Assembly (NCBI GenBank): GCA_030587525.1
Contig: JAUQYW010000625.1
Location: 1-5,588, forward strand
Length of the DNA stretch: 5,588 nt
Direction: 5' to 3'
Origin: Candidatus Sigynarchaeota archaeon
Lineage (GTDB): Archaea; Asgardarchaeota; Lokiarchaeia; Sigynarchaeales; Sigynarchaeaceae
Both the position numbers and the translations under genes were made by a program. Under the pieces are notes generated by a model, which did not search any database, was not told the origin of the DNA, and saw nothing but the letters and a program-made list of their open reading frames with translations. Shown in pieces: positions 1 through 5,483 of this stretch (positions are counted from its first letter, which is position 1; the number at the start of each line of letters is the position of its first letter).

Positions 1-179
1 AAATCATCGTTGACAATGATATGAAGACCAATGTCAAGGGATTATTCGCTGCGGGTGATGTCACGAGCAACTCGCTCAAGCAAGCCATCACGGCCGCGGC
101 GGATGGTGCACGTGCCTGCTGGTCCGCGTTCCAGTACGTGCAAGCAGCCCGATCCGATAGCGCGTGCAAGGCAGACTGA
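1..179 (+). CDS. trxB: Thioredoxin reductase-like flavoprotein, C-terminal end (partial)
   Basis: This is the 3' end of a gene that begins outside the window; the reading frame runs from base 3 to a TGA at 177-179, giving 58 residues. The peptide contains GLFAAGDVTS followed by KQAITAAADGARA. This is the typical C-terminal FAD-binding signature of thioredoxin reductases and related pyridine nucleotide-disulfide oxidoreductases, in which the Asp of AAGD contacts the FAD ribityl chain and the following helix sits near the isoalloxazine ring. Such enzymes move electrons from NAD(P)H through FAD to a redox-active CxxC pair and on to thioredoxin in the cytoplasm. The CxxC and NAD(P)H sites lie upstream and cannot be checked, so a related ferredoxin-linked or other low-molecular-weight reductase is possible. 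The tail after the last helix (about a dozen residues, ending SDSACKAD) carries a cysteine near its end. Base composition is GC-rich, like the right half of the window. Confidence 0.85.
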   Translation, partial: IIVDNDMKTNVKGLFAAGDVTSNSLKQAITAAADGARACWSAFQYVQAARSDSACKAD

Positions 180-250
180 ATTATTTACCACCATTCCAAC
201 ATTATTTCCGCGTTATTGAGAACAATGAATAATTGCATCGTGTTGATGAC

Positions 251-745
251 ATGCCGAACGTACATTTGAATCGCAAAATCGTGATTATGGGAGCAACTGG
301 TTCGGGTAGAAAAACGATATTTCGCCTCTTTCTTGAAGGCGGCTCCAAGGATATGATTACAGGAACGGGGATAACAATTATGCCTATCATAGTCGATGGC
401 ATTGAATGTCAACTCGTCGGATATACGTCACAAGCACGATTTTATTTCGGGTGGCCGGTCTTGCTGAAAAATAGCCGAGCCATTTTATTGGTGGTTGATT
501 CTTCTGATAGGAACGATTGCGAGTGGAGTCGTCGCTTTGTTTCCATGATCTATGAACACGCGCCAAACGTGCCTTGGAGCATCATTGCAAACAAGCAAGA
601 TCTCAAGGAAGCGCTTTCTCCCGCTAGGATTGCTGGCATTTTTGATGGGAAGGCTCCGGTAGTGCCATTAATCGCAACGGATAGATCCAGTCGTGCAACT
701 TTGCTCCAGGTTCTTCACGATCTTTTATCGCCGAACAAACCGTGA
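251..745 (+). CDS. Small Ras-like GTPase of COG2229/MglA type with altered nucleotide-binding motifs
   Basis: The product is about 164 residues, a single G domain with no signal peptide or membrane segment. Numbered from the ATG at 251, the P-loop is GATGSGRKT (14-22), the G3 region is GYTSQARF (57-64), a hydrophobic strand AILLVVDSSD follows (77-86), G4 is NKQD (114-117) and G5 is probably IATD (141-144). The stretch from G3 to a Trp at 68 lines up with the GTPGQERF...W pattern of COG2229 GTPases, relatives of MglA and Arf proteins, better than with classic DxxGQ GTPases. Two features are odd. Arg occupies the usual P-loop Lys position, with Lys one residue later, and the G3 glycine is Ser. 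The Gln that can position water is kept, and G4 is intact, so guanine recognition looks preserved while hydrolysis may be weak. An in-frame TTG at 233 would add six residues; no clear Shine-Dalgarno precedes either start, and ATG is preferred. Such GTPases often act as switches in polarity, motility or membrane traffic, but no partner is evident here. The gene converges on the TPR gene. Confidence 0.85.
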   Translation: MPNVHLNRKIVIMGATGSGRKTIFRLFLEGGSKDMITGTGITIMPIIVDGIECQLVGYTSQARFYFGWPVLLKNSRAILLVVDSSDRNDCEWSRRFVSMIYEHAPNVPWSIIANKQDLKEALSPARIAGIFDGKAPVVPLIATDRSSRATLLQVLHDLLSPNKP

Positions 746-758
746 TCAAATAAAACAA

Positions 759-772
759 GAAAAATATTTTTC
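759..772. terminator. Perfect palindrome with U-runs on both strands, likely bidirectional terminator
   Basis: The sequence GAAAAATATTTTTC equals its own reverse complement. It lies in the 50-base gap between the GTPase gene (ends at 745, + strand) and the TPR gene (ends at 796, - strand). Each strand therefore presents a run of five T residues downstream of a stop codon, and the minus strand adds further T-rich stretches towards 746. Archaeal termination depends largely on U-tracts with little need for a stem, so this could end both transcripts. The stem itself is AT-only and would be weak. Confidence 0.55.
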
Positions 773-795
773 AAACAATTATAGGGGCAATTGAA

Positions 796-2334
796 TTAAT
801 CCAGTTTAGGATTTTTCATGAACGCATCAATGTTCAACTCTTTCTTGAAAATAGCCTCGTATCGACTCTTTATCTCTTTGAGATCAGGATCTTTTGGATT
901 CTCGAGAATTGCGACCTTGATGTATGACTTGACAAACTCAAGATTTCCAAGGTTGGTAAAGATCTGGATTAATGGATAATAAGCTTCTAATTTGTAATGA
1001 TTCCGGCACAAGTAAGATGCGTAAATTTCGATGGCCTGCTGATAATCCTTTAATGTATGAAGGATGTTTCCAATCTTTAAAAGAGCTTCATCCTGAAGTT
1101 TGATTTGCAAGCATTGAAGGCATAATTCCCTCGCTTTTTGGCCTTCATTCATCTGCATGTAGTCGATTGCCATCCAGACGCGTGCTCGGACATTTTCAGG
1201 ATCTAGAACCAATATTTTTTGATACAGTGCAAGTGCTTTTTGAAAATCATGGTTCAATGTATACGAGTGAGCTCGAGCGATCAAGGCGTTAATCTCCGAA
1301 GGTTCGTTTTCCTTGTATCTTTCGACGATCCGCATTCCCTCCTGGTTTAAACTTGATGAGAAATATGCCAACGCCAAGATACCTTGTGCCTTGATATCCT
1401 CGGGGAAGAACTCCGTATACGGCGTTAGCTTTTCTATCACGTTGTCAAAGCAGTTCTGATTATACCAAAAATCTATGTTTGACATGTTGTCCTGGACTTT
1501 TTCTTTAAATTTGGAGAGGAATTCTTTGCGGATGGGATGATTCGTGCAATTCAAGCCAGGCATCAATCTTGGGTACAGATCGAGCAGTTTGCTCTTGATC
1601 TCTTTTAAATCACTTTCAGAGACATTTCGTTCATATGTTTTTTCGAGGCATTGTACGGCGTTTTGGAAATCTCTAATTCTTTCGTAAGCTATGGCAATGG
1701 TAGAAAGAACTGCTGTGTTATCGGGATTAAATTTCGTGTATTTGGCTGTATCAGGATTTGATTTTAAAAATTTCTGATAATATTCAATCGCAGCTCTGTA
1801 TTCTAGAATATCCATGTAAAAATCTCCAAGCTTTCGCATGGCCCAGGGAGAATTCGGAAATTGCGAAGCCACTTTTTGAATTGCTGCTTTCCGGCGATCT
1901 GATATTCCTTTTTCATCAATATTTTTAAGGCACGCGAGGAGATAATCCCAACTTTCCTCGTCTTTTGGATCTTGAGCAATCACCCGTTCAAACCATTTAG
2001 CTGCTTCCTCAAAATTCGGGCATTTTTTCCCTTTTGATACGAAATCTTTATAACAGAACGCGATTCTCTTCCATATTTTGATGTTATTTGGATCGAGATT
2101 TAATGCCTTTTGAAAATAGTCTAATGCTACACTATCACCCCAATAATTAAAGTAAAATAAATTCCCTAACAAATAATACGGTTCGGAATTATTCGGATTC
2201 ATGGTTTGCGCTTTATTCAAGGAATCCAGCAACGGTTGAAATTCACTCCGCGAACGTTCATACACGGAGCGATAAAGTTTATCTATCGCGGTTTTAGCTT
2301 CCGTGATAATATTTGCATACTCGTTTTGGCTCAT
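796..2334 (-). CDS. Tetratricopeptide repeat (TPR) protein
   Basis: The 512-residue soluble protein is built mostly of helical TPR units. Good repeats, recognised by patterns such as A..YF.KAL.LDP, lie near residues 50-84, 85-125, 162-196, 206-238, 346-381, 382-412, 413-446 and 447-482, with a weaker one near 126-160. The middle (about 255-345) is less regular and may be a linker or degenerate repeats; it includes two cysteines (C263, C296). There is no signal peptide, membrane segment or recognisable catalytic domain, so a scaffold or adaptor role is the safest reading; the partner is unknown. The start at 2334 is supported by a good Shine-Dalgarno just upstream. The gene follows the CxxC-protein gene after 29 bases on the same strand and is probably cotranscribed with it. 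It is rich in A/T and in Lys, Asn and Ile, unlike the GC-rich aminotransferase and kinase-like genes upstream. Confidence 0.9.
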   Translation of the reverse strand: MSQNEYANIITEAKTAIDKLYRSVYERSRSEFQPLLDSLNKAQTMNPNNSEPYYLLGNLFYFNYWGDSVALDYFQKALNLDPNNIKIWKRIAFCYKDFVSKGKKCPNFEEAAKWFERVIAQDPKDEESWDYLLACLKNIDEKGISDRRKAAIQKVASQFPNSPWAMRKLGDFYMDILEYRAAIEYYQKFLKSNPDTAKYTKFNPDNTAVLSTIAIAYERIRDFQNAVQCLEKTYERNVSESDLKEIKSKLLDLYPRLMPGLNCTNHPIRKEFLSKFKEKVQDNMSNIDFWYNQNCFDNVIEKLTPYTEFFPEDIKAQGILALAYFSSSLNQEGMRIVERYKENEPSEINALIARAHSYTLNHDFQKALALYQKILVLDPENVRARVWMAIDYMQMNEGQKARELCLQCLQIKLQDEALLKIGNILHTLKDYQQAIEIYASYLCRNHYKLEAYYPLIQIFTNLGNLEFVKSYIKVAILENPKDPDLKEIKSRYEAIFKKELNIDAFMKNPKLD

Positions 2335-2336
2335 AC

Positions 2337-2345
2337 GATCATCTC
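2337..2345 (-). promoter_or_regulatory. Shine-Dalgarno site of the TPR gene
   Basis: Read on the minus strand, GAGATGATC differs at one base from GAGGTGATC, the complement of the conserved 16S rRNA 3' end. It ends two bases before the ATG at 2334, with its purine core a few bases further away. It fixes the TPR start and suggests this gene is translated as an internal cistron rather than from a leaderless message. Confidence 0.6.
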
Positions 2346-2363
2346 TTCAATGTTTATTCGATT

Positions 2364-2858
2364 TCATAATTTCAATCGCCGGTTGAGCCACGTTTCAGCC
2401 AATGTCTCATATTGTGCCAGGAATTTTTTCTGGGATTTCTCAACGTCACCGGTAGTCCTCGTTTTGGGTTTAAATTCTGAAACAATTGCTTGAAAATCGC
2501 GGATGAATGCGTTCTTGCAATCCCGGCAAATGGGTCCAGGCACAGCCGTCTGACTTTTGTCCCAGAGATGTGATTCGATGTATTGTGAATCTCTTTTGAA
2601 GGTAAAGGTGTTTTTTTCCATAAGAGCCATTTTTCCTGAATTGTAGGGATTTGAAGCCCAAACTCGTTCTGTTTTAAAGCCACTCAATTTGGTTTTTCCT
2701 AGCGCACTCATTGGAAACTTGGAATCGACATTTGCGATGATTGTTTTGATGGCACGGTCAAGATCGTACTCGAAGTCTAGACCAGGCGGAGTTAAGGCTC
2801 CACAATAACTGCAACTATGCTTTCCATTCAATTTCATCCCTCTTAAGAAAGGTGTCAC
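2364..2858 (-). CDS. Hypothetical protein with two CxxC pairs (split zinc-binding site)
   Basis: I do not recognise the family. The product is 164 residues from a GTG at 2858, or 157 from an ATG at 2837. It has one CxxC pair near the N terminus (CSYCG, C16 and C19) and another late (CRDCK, C111 and C114), which together could hold one zinc ion with about 90 residues between the knuckles. The intervening part is polar with several aromatics, and the C terminus (about 115-164) is charged and probably helical. There is no HNH-type histidine pattern, membrane segment or signal peptide. For the ATG, the purine run AAGAGGG touches the start codon with no spacer, which is poor; the GTG sits a few bases downstream of the expected start of a transcript from a TATA-like box at 2889-2896, so it is listed, without certainty. 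The TPR gene follows after 29 bases, suggesting a joint function. A nucleic-acid or protein-binding role is possible but unproven. Confidence 0.75.
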   Translation of the reverse strand: MTPFLRGMKLNGKHSCSYCGALTPPGLDFEYDLDRAIKTIIANVDSKFPMSALGKTKLSGFKTERVWASNPYNSGKMALMEKNTFTFKRDSQYIESHLWDKSQTAVPGPICRDCKNAFIRDFQAIVSEFKPKTRTTGDVEKSQKKFLAQYETLAETWLNRRLKL

Positions 2859-2888
2859 GTCCTACGGTAAGTTCGGTGGTGTTTTTAG

Positions 2889-2896
2889 TAATAAAG
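2889..2896 (-). promoter_or_regulatory. Possible TATA box for the CxxC/TPR gene pair
   Basis: On the minus strand the sequence reads CTTTATTA, close to the archaeal TATA consensus. It is centred about 34 bases upstream of the GTG at 2858, so initiation some 25 bases downstream would leave a leader of roughly 8 bases. It lies in the 59-base gap after the kinase-like gene, the largest gap among the four minus-strand genes, and would let the AT-rich pair be transcribed separately. Confidence 0.35.
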
Positions 2897-2917
2897 ATAG
2901 TGACCACATCCACGCGC

Positions 2918-3883
2918 CTACCGTTTGATTTTCCCGGGCAGGTAGAAGTCGTAAGGCTTGCGTAAGATCTTGGTCTTCGTGAACCGGTCCATGCGCCGCA
3001 AGTTCTGGAAGAGGACCCAAATTTGCTTGTCGTGCTTGTAATAAGCCTTGATCTCTTCGACCGTGAAGGGCTTGATCCCGAATTCGCTGGCTTCCGTCTG
3101 GAAAAACTCGTTCACCATGGCCACCACGTCGGGAATCAAGCTGGGCAACTGTTCCTTGTAGAAATTGGCGATGAAATCATTGGCAACGAGGCGCCAGTCA
3201 TAATACCGGTCGACGACCTCGTGCAGCATTCCCATCAACGTGCCGCGCAAGATGCCCGGGGCGCTCTTGAGGAACAACGTGGCATCCATAGCTTCCTCGC
3301 CATTCACGCGGTACATGGGCGTCGTCGTGTCTATGTACACGAGCCTCGAGTCCAGCGGGACGAGGGCCGACGCGGGTTCAAACCGGGCAACTGACCAATT
3401 CGACACCTGGCCATCGATCCCCACCTGGATCTTGCTTTGCTGATTGTTGAACGACCAGACCTTTTTCAGGTCCCGCATCACGACCAGCACGAGTTGCTTG
3501 ACATTCGCGGCATCGACGTTGTGGATGATCTTGTTCCCCATGGACGCGGATGGCAATTTCTCCTGGATGCAATACAACGTGATGAGGCGGCCATCCGTCG
3601 ATGGAAACCATGCCACCTCGGTGTCGGGCACGTCGATGCCGATATCTTCCTTGAGCAGCCGATTATATTCCTTGTATACCTTAACATGGCGGGTGACTTG
3701 GTCCTCGGTTTCGAAGACCGGCAATCGCTTGTATGCAACGTTTTGGTTCGTGTCACCGACGATTTCAAAGACGATGCTTATTTCGCCATAGCCGAGGATC
3801 TTGATCGGGATCTTTCCCTTCTCTGGATGCACCGTGTCAATCGTGCGGTCGAATTCTGCCAGCACGGTCGTGTCAATGTTCAT
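2918..3883 (-). CDS. Protein kinase-like / APH-fold protein of unknown substrate
   Basis: The 321-residue soluble protein looks like a divergent kinase-fold phosphotransferase. An N-lobe is suggested by LGYGEIS (30-36) as the nucleotide loop, AYKRL (50-54) with K52 as the candidate phosphate-binding Lys, and a helix KEYNRLL (71-77) with E72 as its partner. Later, DGQVSN (157-162) has the Asp and Asn five residues apart, as in the HxDxxxxN catalytic loop of aminoglycoside phosphotransferase-like enzymes, and YIDTTTP (183-189) supplies a candidate metal-binding Asp (D185). The usual His before the catalytic Asp is absent. The rest is helical and ends in a basic tail. I have a tentative memory of similar archaeal proteins being filed as DUF6206, which needs a search. 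Its start has a Shine-Dalgarno (AGAGGT) 11 bases upstream, and the gene begins 18 bases after the aminotransferase stop, so the two are very likely cotranscribed and functionally linked. Small-molecule phosphorylation is the best guess. Confidence 0.7.
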   Translation of the reverse strand: MNIDTTVLAEFDRTIDTVHPEKGKIPIKILGYGEISIVFEIVGDTNQNVAYKRLPVFETEDQVTRHVKVYKEYNRLLKEDIGIDVPDTEVAWFPSTDGRLITLYCIQEKLPSASMGNKIIHNVDAANVKQLVLVVMRDLKKVWSFNNQQSKIQVGIDGQVSNWSVARFEPASALVPLDSRLVYIDTTTPMYRVNGEEAMDATLFLKSAPGILRGTLMGMLHEVVDRYYDWRLVANDFIANFYKEQLPSLIPDVVAMVNEFFQTEASEFGIKPFTVEEIKAYYKHDKQIWVLFQNLRRMDRFTKTKILRKPYDFYLPGKIKR

Positions 3884-3894
3884 GATTTGATCGA

Positions 3895-3900
3895 ACCTCT
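3895..3900 (-). promoter_or_regulatory. Shine-Dalgarno site of the kinase-like gene
   Basis: The minus strand reads AGAGGT, 11 bases before the ATG at 3883 and starting one base after the TAA stop of the aminotransferase gene. The arrangement is typical of an internal cistron and supports both the chosen start and cotranscription. Confidence 0.6.
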
Positions 3901-3901
3901 T

Positions 3902-5218
3902 TTATTTTGGTAACGGGAGGGCTGCAAGTGCTTTACCCAACCGGTCCAGGATCACCCCGATCTCTTGTTCCGTGACAACAAGTGGCGGCATAAGCTTGAT
4001 CGTGTTTTCCCGGTTCCCGCAGTAATCCGCAAAGATGCCATTTTCGATCATCTTGAGCGTGTAGCCAAGGCCATACTTTTCATTAATGAATTCGACACCC
4101 CACATGAGCCCGCGGCCTCGCATATCCGTGATGATGGAGGCATACTTATCCTTGAATGCCTTCAGCCCGTCGCCCAATATTTTTCCAACCTTTTTTACAT
4201 GATCTTGAAATTCGGCGGTCGAGATGATGTCGAGCATCTTGCTGCAGACATAGCACCCGAGCTCGGCGCCGCCGGTCGTGCTGATGTGCAAGAACGGGTC
4301 TTTTTCGAACACCTTCTCGATGAACGGCTTGTAACTGCACGTTGCCATCGGATAGTATCCCGCGGTCATACCCTTTGCAAGCACCATGATGTCGGGGATA
4401 ACCTTCTCATCCTCGTAAATCCCGCCGTGGATGCCCCACAGGTGGCCGGTCCGGCTCAACCCGGTTTGGACCTCGTCCGCGATCATAACCACGGCTTTCG
4501 CATCGCAGAGCTCGCGAACTTGCTGGAAGTACCCGCGCGGCGCGATCAAGATGCCGGCGGTGGCAGGAATGGTCTCCAGAATGACACACGCACTCTGCTC
4601 GTCAATGATCTTGCGCATGGCATCGACGTCCCCGAACGGCACCTGCACGAAGTCCGGCAAATTCCACGCGAACGGCTCCTTGAACTTCGCATCTCCCGCG
4701 GCGAGGCCAAAGCCCGTGACGCCGTGATATGCCCCCACCGCGGAGATGACCTTCTTCCGTCCCGTGATGCCACGGGCTAGTTTGATTGCCAGATCGATGG
4801 CCTCGCCACCGCCGACGCAGAACATGGTTTTCGTGATGCCGGGAGGCATTAATCCAGCGAGCTTTTTCGCGAGTAACGCTCGTTGCTCGCTGATCGCGTG
4901 GTGGTCCCCGATATCGAGTCCCGCGGCGATGCCGTCTTGAAGCGCCTTGATGATGGCGGGATGCTTGTGTCCCAGGTTGAACACGCCCCCGCTCGTACGG
5001 CAATCGATCATCTCGAGCGGTGGCTGGTTTTTCCGCAACCCTTCTTGTGCCTTGATATAGATGCCGTGCCGGTCGCCTTGGACAAAGGCAAGGCCGAGAT
5101 CCTTGAAAAAATTGGCTTTTGGTCCCGAAACGTACTCCGCGTACATTTTCACGATATCTTTTTGCGAAGCCGTGCCCATGATGTGCTCTTGATTTGCCAC
5201 GCGGGTATCATCGTGCAT
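3902..5218 (-). CDS. Class III pyridoxal-phosphate aminotransferase (or related phospholyase)
   Basis: The 438-residue product is full length for fold-type I, class III PLP enzymes (acetylornithine, ornithine, 4-aminobutyrate and glutamate-semialdehyde families). Visible landmarks are the cofactor phosphate loop VGGGEAIDLAIKLAR (135-149), YHG (164-166) with the aromatic that stacks on PLP, E215 in the ILET strand, IADEVQTGLSRTG (246-258) with D248 pairing the pyridine nitrogen, the Schiff-base lysine K282 in LAKGMTAG, TTGG (314-317) at the dimer interface, and IKLMPPLVVTEQEI near the C terminus. The phosphate loop has GGGEA where SGTEA or SGSEA is usual, and the late Arg of the xRxxPPL motif is Lys. 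Substrate cannot be read from sequence; besides amino-group transfer, this class includes lyases acting on phosphorylated amino alcohols. The start at 5218 follows a TATA-like element by a short leader; the alternative ATG at 5179 would drop 13 residues. It is the first gene of an operon with the kinase-like gene. Confidence 0.9.
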   Translation of the reverse strand: MHDDTRVANQEHIMGTASQKDIVKMYAEYVSGPKANFFKDLGLAFVQGDRHGIYIKAQEGLRKNQPPLEMIDCRTSGGVFNLGHKHPAIIKALQDGIAAGLDIGDHHAISEQRALLAKKLAGLMPPGITKTMFCVGGGEAIDLAIKLARGITGRKKVISAVGAYHGVTGFGLAAGDAKFKEPFAWNLPDFVQVPFGDVDAMRKIIDEQSACVILETIPATAGILIAPRGYFQQVRELCDAKAVVMIADEVQTGLSRTGHLWGIHGGIYEDEKVIPDIMVLAKGMTAGYYPMATCSYKPFIEKVFEKDPFLHISTTGGAELGCYVCSKMLDIISTAEFQDHVKKVGKILGDGLKAFKDKYASIITDMRGRGLMWGVEFINEKYGLGYTLKMIENGIFADYCGNRENTIKLMPPLVVTEQEIGVILDRLGKALAALPLPK

Positions 5219-5248
5219 TTTTGCTTGAAAAAAGGAAGTGCTGATTTG

Positions 5249-5258
5249 ATAATTAAAG
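5249..5258 (-). promoter_or_regulatory. Probable TATA box of the aminotransferase operon
   Basis: On the minus strand CTTTAATTAT is centred about 35 bases before the ATG at 5218, preceded by a purine-containing segment (CGCAAG) that could serve as a BRE. Initiation about 26 bases downstream would leave a leader of about ten bases, and no Shine-Dalgarno is seen before that ATG, consistent with a very short-leader message. Confidence 0.5.
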
Positions 5259-5277
5259 CTTGCGGTAGCATCGCCAC

Positions 5278-5296
5278 CCGGCCTTTATTTTGCCGG
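5278..5296. repeat. Short inverted repeat in the divergent intergenic region
   Basis: CCGGC (5278-5282) and GCCGG (5292-5296) are perfect complements around a nine-base T-rich loop. It lies just upstream of the aminotransferase promoter and could be an operator or an RNA hairpin. A five-base stem is short enough to arise by chance. Confidence 0.3.
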
Positions 5297-5371
5297 TTAA
5301 GTCATCCCACCACGAGCGTGCTGCGAACTCTCACGAGGTCCGACAACTCAAGACGAGCATCTCCATGCGAG

Positions 5372-5394
5372 AACCGTCGTGCTCGGTTTATTTT
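5372..5394 (+). terminator. Hairpin followed by T-rich tract (possible terminator of a + strand RNA)
   Basis: AACCG (5372-5376) pairs with CGGTT (5384-5388) around a seven-base loop, and the sequence continues TATTTTG. This resembles a small intrinsic terminator on the plus strand. No protein gene precedes it on this strand within the intergenic region, so it would end an RNA initiated upstream or act on fwdA leader transcription. An additional T5 run lies at 5429-5433. Confidence 0.25.
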
Positions 5395-5453
5395 GTAAGG
5401 GACAATCCCAAAAGGCTAGACATCAATCTTTTTATCAATTGCGAATGATTTGA

Positions 5454-5461
5454 TATAATAT
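5454..5461 (+). promoter_or_regulatory. TATA box of fwdA, placed for leaderless transcription
   Basis: TATAATAT is centred about 26 bases upstream of the fwdA ATG at 5484, the distance between an archaeal TATA box and its transcription start. No Shine-Dalgarno lies before the ATG, so the message probably starts at or within a base or two of the A of ATG. The string also resembles a bacterial -10 element, but its distance from the start codon and the gene's identity favour the archaeal reading. Confidence 0.6.
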
Positions 5462-5483
5462 ACACACGTCTTGGACGATAACG

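Noticed and set aside
31..219. Plus-strand frame of 62 codons at the left edge
   Set aside because: The frame starting at base 3 gives the clear thioredoxin-reductase C terminus through the same bases, so this is an out-of-frame shadow.
2364..2858. HNH endonuclease for the CxxC protein
   Set aside because: The two CxxC pairs invite the idea, but the required His/Asn-His catalytic pattern between and around them is missing.
2862..2926. Inverted hexamers (ACGGTA and TACCGT) flanking the gap before the CxxC gene, as an insertion footprint
   Set aside because: Only six matching bases over this distance is expected by chance, and one copy lies partly in the end of the kinase-like gene.
3437..3913. 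Plus-strand open frame of 158 codons opposite the kinase-like gene
   Set aside because: It lies wholly against a better-supported gene with a Shine-Dalgarno and operon context, and has no ribosome site or familiar motif.
3965..4780. Long plus-strand open frame (271 codons) opposite the aminotransferase
   Set aside because: It is a frame shadow of a GC-rich, clearly conserved PLP enzyme; its translation shows no recognisable domain and is rich in Arg, Asp and His as expected of antisense reading.
4883..5398. Plus-strand frame of 171 codons spanning the aminotransferase start and the intergenic region
   Set aside because: Most of it is antisense to the aminotransferase N-terminal half, and the intergenic part has no protein-like signature.
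5364..5447. Possible 27-codon leader peptide beginning with ATG upstream of fwdA
   Set aside because: No ribosome-binding site, no regulatory codon run, and it starts well upstream of the TATA box that places the fwdA transcript start near 5484.
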